64,000 bases of DNA from Hydra vulgaris (Eukaryota > Cnidaria > Hydrozoa > Anthoathecata > Hydridae): NCBI RefSeq assembly GCF_038396675.1, contig NC_088934.1, positions 4,846,001-4,910,000 on the forward strand, read 5' to 3'. The notes beneath the pieces are model-generated. The model saw only the letters and a list, made by a program, of their open reading frames with translations. It was not told where the DNA came from and made no database searches. The translations under genes were made by a program, and so were the position numbers. Position 1 is the first letter of the stretch. Each line of letters begins with the position of its first letter. Of this stretch, positions 23,809 to 35,025 are shown piece by piece.

Positions 23809-26800
23809 TTAATTACAAGTAATATATGGAAGTGCTGGGGGTACAATATAGATGTTACCAGCCTCTTTAAAGTAAAATGCAGGCCAAGGAAAAGGAATAT
23901 TTTCTGTTAAAATAGGTGTTAAAGGAATATTAATATCTTCAATACCACTAAAAAATCCTCTTATCTCATCATATGCAACAGATTGGAGCTGTGTTGTAAT
24001 AAAAAATTTTTTGTCACCTATTACTTGAATCTCCTTAATTATATAAACAAGAAATTGTAAACCACTATTAAACCACAAACATGACCCAAGACAATATTTA
24101 ATACCATTAACCTGAATACGAGATATTACATTTTTCCTAAAAGTTACTTGATCTAATTCACAGAGAACTCCATTATTCAACTCACCAGTAGAACTGTAAA
24201 AAGATGATACAGTGTTTAAAATCATTCCCTTTAGGGCTGTATATGGCAAATTTTTAAAATTAAAATGTCTGATATTTTTAATTACTTGGTGTTTTCTCTC
24301 AAATCCCATGCACATGTGATATCGTAGAGGACCAAATTGTCTGGATTGATGTGGATGATGTATGAGAAAATGAAGCTTAGGTATAAATTTTTCTGGATTT
24401 CCATAAAAAGTGTATGATAAGCAGCTATTTTTTCCTCTGAGCAAAATAAATAAGCATCAGTTGTAATTGGAGAAAGACATAATTGAAGTATATGAAGAAG
24501 TTTAATTAGGCATGAAAAATGAAGATCAACCACAGTGGTTCTCAAAAAAATAGGCAAAACACGGCAAAGAGATAGCACCGGAGCACTTCCAAATTTGCCC
24601 TTAATAACTAAATCGACTATTACAGGTGGTTTTTCACTGTCCAGTGGATACTGAAAGCACTTTACAAAGTCATTTAAGCTATCTAGTGTAAATAAACCTT
24701 GAAAAACAGCGTTATTTAAGTAAAGTTCTATCTGTAAAGGTATTACACCTTCTAACAAATCATGCATGGGATCAAAAAGCACTTGTTTTGTGACATCAAA
24801 ATTTCTAATTTCTGATAAAATGCTTGCAGAATGAACACCATACAATTTTGACCATTTTTGACGTTGTTTGGGAGGTAGAAGTGGATTATCAAGTTCTTGG
24901 ACTCTTATCTTATGTTCTTCTATATCACGAACAATACACTGAGAATGTCTATTGTGAGTAAGCATATCTGAACGAGTAGAATTACAAACTCGACAACACC
25001 TAAGAACCTTCCTGTTAAAGCCTTCCTTAAAACCAGCAATTGCATTACATGCTAACGAATCACCAATGAAGTTCTTCAATTTAACTGTGAATCGCTTACC
25101 TTTAGTATCGGTTAGAGTTGAGGAATCAAATAAAGATAGCTCATTTAGAGATTGAACTAAATCAAGTAGAAGTGATTTCATGAAGATTTTATTTTTAATT
25201 GATTTAGAACCAGTTATTGATAAGGGAAATATTGAAAAAGTTTTACTGAGGCTATAATCAGCTACATTTAACAACTGAAAATACAAAACCCACAACTTAT
25301 GGTTTCCTCTCGATTTACCTATTGGATTGGTAATACCTAAATCATCTGAAAACAATGAAATCAATATTTCAGAAGAATTTTCTAAACACTTATCATATTC
25401 AGGGGATATCAAAATAAACTTAAGTATTTCTTTAAATGAAATATAGGATCCCTGTAAGCCATTTTCAGAAATAGATTCAACTTTTGGTACATTGAAAGCA
25501 TTTTTAAAGTACTGCTTTCTTAAATATTCTGCTGATAATTGCTGGCAAATTGTAGATAGCTCTTCTTTTGGTGTGTTATCAGTTAAAATATCTTTTAAAT
25601 TTGAAAAAATAATATTGACTACATTTTCAGAACATCTATATTTTCCTCTCAGGTGTAGAGCTAATGCACCAAGCTTTCTATTCTCTGTTGGAATCTCAAT
25701 GTCAATTTCTTCAACTGTGTCATCAATTTCTTCAACATCTTCAATCATAGTAATTGGAATGAAACAGTTTTTATAATGAAGTTGAAAACCTCTAACACTT
25801 TTAAATTTAGTAAAACAATTATTGCATACTACTGAACCTCCATGACCATGTAATTTAAGATGAGATATCATTATATAAGGTCTATATGTTTTAAAATCAC
25901 AAATACAACAATTTAACCTTACTTTTTGGATTGCATTTGTTAGTGGATTAGATGCAAAAGCCACTTGAACAGTATAAGATAGTTGACTGGAAATGCCTGT
26001 CAATGAAGACTGTGAAAACCCACGTTTTTGAGCTAAAGCTTCTTGAATAAATACTGGTTAAGATACATCGGCTGCGCTCTCTAAATTTGATTGGTCACTA
26101 GATTGTTAGTGTGAAGTAGGTGTCTCATCATAAGTCAATAGTGGAGGATTGGATGAATGCTTTGAACAATATTCTGCTGGTAAACATGATGACATTTGGC
26201 AGAAAGAGCTTGAATAAAGTTTAGACACTGGCAAAGACATGGCCTCAACTTCCAGATTTTGCTCATTTAGAATGGCAACAAAAGTATCTTCATCCACATT
26301 ACATCCATTCCATGTGATTCCACAAATGTTCCCACTTGTACTAGCAAACTTCTTTGAAACTAAAATGAAAACATAACTTTAAATAAAAACACAACTTTGA
26401 AACTAAAATAAAAACAAAACATAATTTTTCTTCAGATCTGTCTTTTTTGTAGGCTCTAAGAATATTTCAAATTTATTTAAAAAATTAGTTTAAATGAGTT
26501 TAAAAAATTAGTTTAAATGAGTTTAAAAAATTAAAAAGGTAATATGGGGTAACTTTGACACCAGAATTCGACAACCCCACTTAAAAGCAGCAACTTAAAA
26601 TAAAACATAATAAAATAAAAAAAATATATATGTGTATAAATAAAGATATATTTTATATATTATATTGAAATGTTTTGCAGTCTGCTTTTAAAGTTACTCT
26701 ATGAAAACTTGATTAAGAATTAAAATGAAAATATTAAATAGCATGCATATACATTTGCAAAAATTTTACTTAGGCAAAATATTACGTAAAAATTTTATAT

Positions 26801-26956
26801 TATTCTTAACAATCTATAAACATTATTAAATGTGTATTTCTGAAATTTTTAAAAATAAATATGCATACCATTATTTAAAAAATCAATAATACTGCTATTA
26901 TTAGCAATAACAATTTTTCGTTTGCCAAGGTACTTAACAAGAACAGCTTTGACCAT
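23809..26956 (-). pseudogene. CACTA/EnSpm-like transposase gene with C2H2 and ubiquitin-fold-like N-terminus, broken
   Basis: Exon 1 is 26956-26869 (MVKAVLVKYLGKRKIV), with donor GTATGC. Exon 2 begins at 26359 after a CATTTTAG acceptor and joins in frame. Residues 1-70 look like a PB1/CIDE-N-type fold (inference). Two in-frame TAA codons follow (26108-26106, 26060-26058). A C2H2-like pair comes next (CCICDF, HLKLH, CNNCF), then the transposase-like body with CCRVCNSTRSDM, LFDPMHDLLEGVIPLQIELY and, after a 1-nt frameshift near 24380-24440, IPKLHFLIHHPHQSRQFGPL and GFERKHQV. The DxMHDxLEG and GPLR-FERKH blocks resemble plant tnp2/DUF4218 CACTA transposases and a large animal family of uncharacterised proteins. 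The longest intact part is 573 codons (26003-24282). Only three lesions suggest a fairly young copy. Confidence 0.7.
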
Positions 26957-27118
26957 TTTATCTTCTTCTTTGTTATTTCTTTTCTAGTTACAATATAAAT
27001 TATGAAAGTAATGATATTAACCATATTTTGTATAAATATTATTTTGTGGTAATAATAAGGCACATTAACTAATCAAATTAAAATAACAATAAGGCACATT
27101 AACAATAATATTATATAA

Positions 27119-27190
27119 GTTATATAATATATGATTTATATATAATATATTATTAATATATTATATATAAATCATATATTATATGATTTT
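27119..27190. repeat. AT-only palindrome
   Basis: TATATGATTTATATATAATA is mirrored about a central TATTAATA. It sits just before a (TA)n tract. Confidence 0.7.
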
Positions 27191-27198
27191 ATTTAGGG

Positions 27199-27372
<174 letters not shown>

Positions 27373-27446
<74 letters not shown>
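27373..27446. repeat. (TA)n microsatellite
   Basis: TA run forming the right flank of the hammerhead-like segment. Confidence 0.98.
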
Positions 27447-27448
<2 letters not shown>

Positions 27449-27629
27449 ATGCATTATGGTATATATTTCAATGATTTATAAATCATTGAATTTTGCTACA
27501 AATAATCAACCTTGTCTTATTTCTTATAAAAAATCCTCGTGCAACAATTAAACAATTTTCAAAGATACTTTCAACTCGCGCTTTTTTTACAAATACTTTT
27601 ATGATGTCATATTATAAGGTGATGACATA

Positions 27630-27820
27630 TTTCCAACCAACATAACGGTTAACATAACGGTTAATCAAACACATTACATTTGTATACAAATATACAAATA
27701 ACTTTGGCCAACACAACGCTTTAGACAGATTAATTACTAATATAACGGAAAACATAACGCCAAACTTTTCATTTAGCGTTATGTAACCGTTATGTTAGCG
27801 TTAGATTTTTTGCTGTGTAT
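27630..27820. mobile_element. MITE rich in AACATAACG motifs
   Basis: Repeated ACATAACGGTTA and its complement, plus an inner inverted repeat (AACATAACGCCAAAC against TTAGCGTTATGTAACC), end in GATTTTTTGCTGTGTA. The right edge, reversed, matches the ACACAGTAAAAAAA edge of the 20549-20815 element. The two belong to one family or to related families. No ORF. Confidence 0.65.
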
Positions 27821-28079
27821 TACAAATTACAAATTATCGAAGATGAAAAAGATTGTAACAAATTTATTTTACAAGATGTGATGAAGTACTGTGAAGAAAA
27901 AGATCCGTGGATTTTGCCAGTAACAAATAAGCTGAGAAATATACGTGAATATTAGGTAAAATAATCTCTGCTGAGAAGAATGCGCAGGTAAACAATATTA
28001 AATTTGAATACAAAATAGTAAGTTTTGTATATACATCCTAAACAAACACCAAGATCGACAATTAATTTGCACTCTAAAA

Positions 28080-28870
28080 GACGCAAATAACAGAACAACT
28101 ATTGATTATAAAAAGACATACAATAAATTAAAAGGTTGCTTTTACTCAGTATTTGATGAAGAGCTTATGTCAATGTCAATGTTTAACAAGTTGCATACAT
28201 CTTTCTATAAAACTAATGCTGACGATATTAAGATCATTGGAGTTATCAAGACGTCAGAAGATGCTAATCTCCATCAAAAAGCTATTGATGAAACAATTCT
28301 GTGGTGTAAAAAACGGTATCTAAAATTAATTTGAAAAAAAAGCAAAGCCATGCAATTTAATTGTAGTAAAACTAAGTCTGACGCATTTTATATCTGAATA
28401 GAGAGGCCAAGGAGAAAATCGAATCCTTTTCGAGAGAGATTTTGGAATTCTGATTTCCGATGATTTTAAACAAGAAAAATCAAGCTAGATCAGCTGCTGC
28501 TAAAACAAATAAAGTATTTGGTACTTGTAAAATTTTTTAAAGTACAGGTTTTCTCTCTGAAAGTCGCGTTACACTACCTATGTCCGCCTACACCTTGACT
28601 TTGCCACGCAAGCATGGTCGCTCTATTTAAAAAAGGATGTTCGTACGATTGAGCCCGTTTAAAAAAGAGCAACAGAACAAATATCTAAAAAAGCACAAAA
28701 CCATAAAACAAGAGATTCAAGAGATATTCATGTTTGACGACACTCAAATAATGCTCATGTTTGACAACACTTAAATTAAGAAGGAAAAGAGTTGATCTTA
28801 ATCAATATTTTATGTTCATCCTTTGTTACAACCTCTTCACATAGAAAAATGAGCCGTAACCTGATTGTTC
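28080..28870 (+). pseudogene. LINE reverse transcriptase C-terminal half, interrupted by a SINE
   Basis: Frames here read NADDIKIIGVIKTSEDANLH (the YADD region with N for Y), ETILWCKKRYLKLI, DFGILISDDFKQEKS, KTNKVFGT and a RATEQISKKAQ-like block. This is the end of the RT palm and the thumb/C-terminal region of CR1/Rex-type LINEs. Several stops and shifts. The SINE at 28885-29079 separates it from its 3' tail at 29085-29215. Confidence 0.6.
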
Positions 28871-28884
28871 GCTAAGAGCAAATT

Positions 28885-29079
28885 TTTTTTTTTGTTGTTT
28901 ATTTTTTTAAATGTCCCAAGAAGTCCTAGCGGTCTTGTCACAGAGCACCGCGGAAGTGCATTCAACCAGGAATTTCAGGCCTCCTTCCTTACCGTGACGC
29001 GAAAATATGTCCAAAGCTCGTTTTGAACCTGAATCTCCTGCTTATAAAGCAAGCGCTCTAACCACTGCGCCACGGCCAC
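28885..29079 (-). mobile_element. tRNA-derived SINE, copy 2
   Basis: Read on the minus strand from 29079: GGCCGTGGCGCAGTGGTTAG (box A region), then GGTTCAAAACG (box B-like), the shared body with CGCGGTGCTCTGTGACAAGA and TAGGACTTCTTGGGACA, and an A-rich 3' end (the T run at 28887-28899). It is inserted in a LINE whose coding sequence continues on both sides. It shares its body with 3869-4135. Confidence 0.85.
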
Positions 29080-29084
29080 AACAA

Positions 29085-29215
29085 TGGTCCAGCGAATCAA
29101 ACTCGTGCTCATAAGGAAAGATTGAAATGTACTTTAGCGCTAGGATTCTATAGCGCCAAAACTTCTTTACCCTTTGGCTTGTTAAAATATGGAATAAATT
29201 AATTCAGAAAGAATT
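29085..29215 (+). pseudogene. LINE ORF2 extreme C-terminus (downstream of the SINE)
   Basis: Frames read NSCS, AHKERLKCTL and WLVKIWNKLIQKEL, the usual NTR...RxxFFSxRVVxxWN-LP ending of CR1/Rex-like ORF2. It continues the LINE at 28080-28870 once the SINE is removed. Confidence 0.55.
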
Positions 29216-29640
29216 AACATTTTGAGGACAGTGGGATATATTTGTCCCATTCATTATAATACGCATGATTCTTCCCACGTTTCCACGCATGATTCTTCCA
29301 ACGTTTGTTATGTGAAATAATTATGTTAGTTGATCAATCTTTCGATACTGCAGTTAGCAGTATCGAAATACTACTGATTTAAATTAGTAGCATGAAGTTA
29401 AGTTAATTTAACAATGTAGGTTGTTTAAAAATTACGGCATATCTAATCACTAACTATTACAGTTACCAGAGCATAGCATATGCTTCGTATTGTCTGTAAG
29501 CCTTCTTGTAAGGTTTTAGTATTTGTGACTAGTTACTGTAGTCTACCAATACTTTGTCCAGTCATAAAAAATAAATCTGCAGGTTTTCTGTTGGCATTTC
29601 TGGCAGATTTTCTGTTAAGGTATTAGAATGAAAGCAAGAA
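29216..29640. other. Spacer with two short hairpins
   Basis: TTTCGATACTGC and GCAGTATCGAAA form a perfect 12-bp hairpin at 29340-29368, and CTACTGATTT/AAATTAGTAG a weaker one at 29371-29390. CCACGCATGATTCTTCC-type sequence is duplicated near 29266-29300. No gene. Confidence 0.6.
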
Positions 29641-29644
29641 TGAC

Positions 29645-29960
29645 GCAGCTTTTGAAGTTTAACGTGCATTACTAATATTAGGAATTTTTTGAAAGTTAAC
29701 AAGTAGAAAATATCCTTTTTCTTCATAGATTTTGAACACAAGTGTCAAACGATGCAAGAGTTTAATGTCATCTTTCCAGCTTGACTTATCGGCAATCATT
29801 TCCGTTCCTTTCACAAGGTTTTCTAACAATTCCTTACAATTGTTCATTAACTGAGATACAAAAGGATACTCAATGTTTGGAGGAAGTACATCATTGCGAG
29901 AATATTCAGATGGTAGGTTTATTTTGTCACATGCTTATATAAGTGCATCACATCTATAAG
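29645..29960 (-). pseudogene. Fragment of a repetitive Hydra-type protein, unidentified
   Basis: The minus strand is open from 29935 to 29659 without an obligatory start. It reads NLPSEYSRNDVLPPNIEYPF, CKELLENLVKGTEMIADKSS, LHRLTLVFKIYEEKGYFLLV and ends NFQKIPNISNAR. The composition is clearly protein-like (charged, balanced, with W and C), unlike the surrounding low-complexity frames. The ending IPNISNAR followed by a stop suggests truncation in a motif of the NARW type seen in transposon-derived proteins. I cannot name the family. Confidence 0.4.
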
Positions 29961-30011
29961 TAAAAATAAGATTAAAAAGCAAAACTTTGTAAACAAGTTT
30001 GAGAAAAATGT

Positions 30012-30039
30012 GAAAATGCAGACAATAGTCTGCATTTTC
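30012..30039. repeat. Perfect 12-bp hairpin
   Basis: GAAAATGCAGAC, loop AATA, GTCTGCATTTTC. No U run follows on either strand, so no terminator role is implied. Confidence 0.9.
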
Positions 30040-30760
30040 GACTTATTTTACGTTTAAGGAAATTAATCTTAAGTAACGCCAACGTATACAAGTTAATACA
30101 GTACGAAGTATTTCTTAATTTTTCACGTTTTAAAGTTTAATTTAAACTCAGACAGTAGAGATAAATAAACTATACTATCAAGTAGTTCCATCTTTTAATT
30201 ATTCTTTTGCAAAAGAAAATCTTCGTTTACCATTGTTGCATTGGCTACGTTGAACAAAGTTTTGAGATCGACATCTAGTTGAAGAGTAGATAATAAGACA
30301 CAATTACAGCTTAGATAAATTGACAGATTCAAAAAAGGTATCAATGTACATAAAAAGATTTATAAATAGAATTGAAAGTTTTAAGATATTATAATTGATA
30401 CTTTATACATAAGCACACATGTTTTTATAAAATGTAAATAGCATCAAGTATGATAAAATCAAAATAATAATACTTTAAACTTCAAAAAACAATAGGAAAA
30501 TGTAATGTTTAATTGCAGCTTGATAAAATAATTTTTTAGCAAAACATCAATTCGAAAAAAGGCATACTATTAAAATCTAAAATAAGCAAAATATTAAAAT
30601 AAATGATCAAATTTAATCTAAATAATATTAAGAACCACCAAATTAATTATAATTACAAAAAAAAATGAACACTAACTACTTTTTTTCTAAAATTAGTGAA
30701 ATTTTAAAATACTCTAACTTCGGTCATTCATGGATAAACAACGAAGTACACAATCAAAAG
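30040..30760. other. AT-rich intergenic sequence
   Basis: Nothing recognisable. Confidence 0.4.
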
Positions 30761-30789
30761 GAATGTTGTGAAATGTTGACACGTGAAAA

Positions 30790-32030
30790 ATGTGACTGTG
30801 AATATGAACTAATGTTGCGAGTGTAAAATTTATCAATTAGGTAAAACAATGCAACTGTAAAATTTACCAAAATTAGGTATAATATTTGGCTTCAGAAGAT
30901 CAACTTTCATCGACAGAAGTAACGGCAAGCATACTAAAAAAAATGACAAACCATTTAAGTTGAGCAACAACATTAGGACATTTTAGTAAAAATATTAGTA
31001 TTCATGAGTGATATTGGTTTTAGTTTGACTAGACTTGAAATACTGTGTACTGTTAATAATTACTTGGTTAAATCAAATCAAATGTGTTATCAAGGTGGCG
31101 AAGTTACTCTTGTCTGGTATTATTCATTTATTAGACATCATTGTGATAAGCTATCGTTGAGAGCCTCAAATAATATGCCGTCATACCGAGCAATGTCAAC
31201 ACAGCCAGGCACTATTGATTGATGGTATTTATTAAAATTATATTTTTACATATAAATATACTTTATAATGAATTGTTTTTTAATAAAATAAAAAAAAGAA
31301 TTTTATAAACTGCTTAACCTATAGGACTTTAATGACCTACTTTATAATTTTTTAAAATTATTTAATCAAGGTTTGCACAAGTTTCTGATATGTACAATAT
31401 GCATGCATTATTGCAACGCAATAATGCATGCATTATTGCGTTGCAATAATGCAACGCAACGCAACTAGCCATTTTTAATTGCGATGAATCTGGCCTTCAA
31501 TATGATCAAGACAAATTTAAGGTAGTGTGTTGAAAAGGTTCAGAAGAGCCTAAAAAAACTATCAGTAGCAACGAAAAGGCTTCAATTATAATACTTGTTT
31601 GCTGCGATGCTTTTGGGACATTCTTGCCTGTTCATACTTTATTTCAAGGCCAAAGATTATATTATTTATGATGAGTTTGGATATTTATTTTAAGAAGAGT
31701 TTAAAAAAAATGCGCAAAGAAATTGGGAAAGTCCATATTTTACTTTTTGAATTATTTGAATTTTTATATTAATGTCCAAATGGCTTTTATCTCAGGATGG
31801 GCAAAACGGTGCTACCTATGGTTTCACACAATCTGGTTGGAAGGACCTGCTTTTGTTAGATGGTTTGAAAAGACATTTGTTCCATATTGCCGCAAGATTG
31901 AAGATTTCAAATTCCTTTTTGTAGAATCCCCTATACCTCAAATGTAGCGCTGGAACGAATTTACTTAGCAAATGAGGAGAGTATTATTATTTTCAAGCTA
32001 CCAGCACTAGGGTGCTCTGAAAAATTGTAA
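30790..32030 (+). pseudogene. Pogo/Tigger-like transposase, broken copy 1
   Basis: At 31004-31222 the protein MSDIGFSLTRLEILCTVNNY, with VTLVWYYSFIRHHCDKLSLR and RAMSTQPGTIDXW, matches the CENP-B-type HTH DNA-binding domain of pogo elements. The DDE part begins near 31470: IFNCDESGLQYDQDK, NEKASIIILVCCDAFGTFLP, then NGATYGFTQSGW, FVRWFEKTFVPYCRKIE and IIIFKLPA, ending about 32025. The first Asp (CDES) is present. The second Asp region reads FLFVESP, so the catalytic Asp is lost or displaced. Stops near 31534 and 31668 and several frame changes inactivate it. A perfect 50-bp palindrome at 31404-31453 lies between the two domains. Confidence 0.75.
31404..31453. repeat. Perfect 50-bp palindrome
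   Basis: Every base from 31404 to 31453 pairs around the centre GCATGC. The inner arms read TTATTGCAACGCAATAATGC and complement. No loop. Confidence 0.95.
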
Positions 32031-32379
32031 GTCAAAATTTTTTAGCTCCCTAGAAGTTTTCCCATTCTTTTCATCATAAAATAGAAGAAAAATCATACTT
32101 GAAGATTTAGAAATAACTGTGAGCCTTGCCACCACAAAGAAAATGTTTTTCATATTATTTAACATTGAAAATACTGTGAAAAAATTGTAACATTGAAAAT
32201 ATTACAATTTTTTTTTAAAATTTAGAAAAACTGTTGTATGTTCATTTAAACAAAAAACATAATGAAAAAAGTTCAGTAAGATTATTTTATAAAATTTAAA
32301 TATGCTAAATTAGTACTGATGTCTCTAAGAAAAAAAAAGTTTTTAAATGTTTCCCAGAGTTCCTTTTTTAAAATCTGGT

Positions 32380-34720
32380 ACTTTTGTGTTTTTCAATAAC
32401 CTGTAACAGTTATTGTTTCTGTATTTCTTCTTTAGTTAAAATGTTTGCAAAGTCTGTGATGAGTTTCATGGCTCTTTCAGCAAGATCATTAACAACTTTT
32501 GCATGACGGATATACATAATTGCTTCTTGAAAATCACTACTTGTTTCCTACTGTGCTGGCGGTAAGTGTAACCAGGCAGTTTCCATTTCGACTAGGTTAA
32601 ACAGGAGCCAAAATTTCTTGCCAATCAAATGTACTAATTTTGTGGATGAAACCAACTGTAGAAAATCTGGTACTCTTTTATCCAGTGGCATGCCTTTCTT
32701 TACTTTAACAAGTTGTCTGGCTATTTGTTTCTTTTCCGATTCTGACACCAAACTTGAAAAAAGAGAAAAAGTAGCAGTTTCTTTGGTCAGATACCACAGA
32801 TGTCTGTTGAGTGCAAGAATAGTCGCTTTACCAACCTCTGGGTAAGTTTTCTTTAATATGTGAATATCATGGTATAACTGGAGATCACTATATGGTTCAC
32901 CGGCTGCAAAAGGAGTGACTAACCACGCTTTTACGTAGAAAATTGCATTAAATATGCAAATACGATGCAAATACGATGTAAATACAATGCAAATACGATG
33001 CAAATACGATGCAAATACAATGTAAATACGATGCAAATACGATGCAAATACAATGCAAATACGATGCAAATACGATGCAAATACAATGTAAATACGATGC
33101 AAATACGATGCAAATACAATGCAAATACGATGCAGTTTCTCCATTTTATCTTAATCATAATTCAGCTGGTCACCAATGGCTTAGACATCTTAGCACTTTA
33201 TATAACAGTTACTATAAAGCGGGCATGATAGTTTGCACGAGGTTTTAGCCAGTGCACCCCATAAGGAGGCATTTCTTCAAAAAGTATTAGCTTGAGTTCT
33301 GTACATTCTCTGTAATCATTATGAGGCAAGCTGTCACCGTTAGGTGAAGTCAACATTTGTCGCAAAAAATTCAGTGGTATGTAAAATTTTAAATTTTGAT
33401 CGATCTTCAATGGTTTCCCAAGATTTCTTAAATTCTTTGAACTTAGGAGTGTCAGGACTGGATGTTGGGCCAAAAATCTTTTTCCAGGCAGAACATAAAA
33501 TTCTTTCCATTACACGATGTCGACAAACAAAATAGAAAAGCTTTTTTTCTAGCAACGATTCCAACTAGTACGCATGCATCATTTTTCCACCCTGAATTTA
33601 ATGTTGTGGTATCAAAACCTAGTCCAACTATTGACTGTTCCAACTTCCACCAAACCACAAGAGAATGGCTGGTGTTGCATATAGTTGCACCAGTTCCATC
33701 AGAGATTACTGGAACCCCAAGTAGTTTACCTTTTTTACAGTTTGGAATCCCAGCTATAAGAACACCTAGCTATTCAGCATCCTCTGGAACAATTTTTCCG
33801 TCCCAATGTAATGTAACATACTTTGTGGAAACAAGTTTAGTTTCAATCTCATCCCCATATTTTATTCAAAGTTTTAAAGCCGCTATTCTGCTGCTTAATT
33901 TTGATAAAGTCACGCACTGAAAATAAGTAACACTATCTGAAACTATAGCTACCATGAAAGCTGTTCTTTTACCAGCTGATAAATTTAAGCGATCTGCCAT
34001 TGCTGAAATTTTTTCACTTCTAAATGGATAGCGTAGAAGAGCCAGTGTAATTACTCTGTTTTTTATCAGATTGGATGTGTTTTAGTTTTTCATCTTCAGA
34101 ATTGTCTGAACTGCGTGGAACTGTAACACTAGAGTCATCTGCAGATTGAAAGTCTACTTCAGAATTTATAGTTTCAGGTTTTGTGCTTGTTGTTGCTGGA
34201 AGATTTTTTTTTTTTTTTCAACCATTCTTTTTGTCATTTCAATTCTCTCTCTGTGTTTTCTGTATAGTTTTCCTTTTGTATGCTCGGTCTTCTGATACCA
34301 CAATAACTCGCTTCTGCTCTCTAACTGCCATAAGAAATTCAATATCTTCTTTTTTCTGCTCACTATTACAAAGTCGATCAGTTTCTATTTTGTTGTGAGC
34401 ATCTTGGTGAGCAATATAAAAATAATTTTTCAGATCATCAACAAACAGTTTTTCATTAGATTGACATCCTTTTTTCTTTTGAACTGCTCTATAAGCATCA
34501 TGCAAATTCAAAATTTTTCAGCTATATCCCATTGATTTTGAATTTCTGCAATAACCATGTTTACTATAGAACCATTACGGTTGACATGTTTAGCATGTCT
34601 CATGGGTCCATCTTTTATAAAGAAAAAGAAACACAGGACTTTTTCTCCCTTTGATGGAATTCTTAATGGTAACAATTGAGTTAATGGTTTTCCTAATAAC
34701 CAGATATCAATGTCTTTTCT
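32380..34720 (-). pseudogene. hAT-like FDTT-family transposase relic
   Basis: Minus-strand pieces follow the order of a multi-copy invertebrate family. 34700-34510: IPSKGEKVLCFFFFIKDGPM. 34511-34240: LKNYFYIAHQDAHNKIETDR. About 33860-33690: VTLHWDGKIVPEDAE, then GKLLGVPVISDGTGA. 33640: GFDTTTLNSG. 33550: CRHRVMERILCSAW and GPTSSPDTPKFKEFKKSWE. 33350-33210: YRECTELKLILFEEMPP and NYHARF. 32940-32550: VKAWLVTPFAAGEPYSDLQL and ALNRHLWYLTKET. 32520-32390: KVVNDLAERAMKLITDF. The HWDGK, FDTT and CRHxxxE pattern resembles the D, D and CxxH/E layout of hAT RNase H folds (inference). At least two frameshifts (33450-33480 and 33540-33570), stops, and a 176-bp repeat array before VKAW break it. Confidence 0.65.
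32954..33129. repeat. 11-bp array of octamer motifs, 16 units
   Basis: Sixteen exact 11-bp units of the form ATGYAAATACR. Thirteen begin ATGCAAAT, the classical POU/Oct octamer, and three ATGTAAAT. Units group in higher-order sets of three (33 bp). Since 33 is divisible by three, every frame on both strands stays open, which creates artificial proteins. Confidence 0.97.
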
Positions 34721-34739
34721 TAAAACCGATCTATCCATA

Positions 34740-35025
34740 ATTGATTCCACCAGCCCATAAAGCACACCAAACAGTCAGTTTTTCTGGATGTAACGGTGTC
34801 TCAACATGCACTTGAGGATTGCCTTCGCTCCAAATACGGCAGTTCTGTTTATTGACGTAGCCATTTAACCAAAAGTGAGCTTCATCGCTAAACAAAATTT
34901 TCTTATGAAAATCAGGATTGACAGCAATCTTGTTTTTGGCCCATTCACCGAATGTACGCCTTGCTAGGCATCGCGGGCTTCAATTCTTGAACGAGTTGAA
35001 TTTTGTAAGCATGCAAACCAAGATC
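34740..35025 (-). pseudogene. Tc1/mariner (IS630-type) transposase fragment
   Basis: The minus strand reads DLGLHAYKIQLVQELKPRCL, then RRTFGEWAKN, ILFSDEAHFWLNGYVNKQNC, RIWSEGNPQ and PEKLTVWCALWAGGI. This is the centre of an IS630/Tc1-like DDE domain. The motif FSDEAHFWL carries the second acidic residue. No frameshift is visible across about 285 bp. Both ends are cut: the 5' end at 35025 next to a short direct repeat (TTTGATGATATAGATAAAAA, twice) and the 3' end where the FDTT-family relic begins. Confidence 0.75.

Noticed and set aside
25492..25776. 94-codon plus-strand open frame
   Set aside because: Shadow of the minus-strand CACTA-like transposase frame.
32965..33248. Plus-strand proteins of repeated MQIRCKYNANT units and the minus-strand HRICIVF proteins
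   Set aside because: They are translations of the 11-bp octamer array, which is open in every frame because three units make 33 bp.
33462..33920. 152-codon plus-strand open frame
   Set aside because: It runs antisense to the FDTT-family transposase blocks, which have recognisable motifs; the plus-strand product has none.
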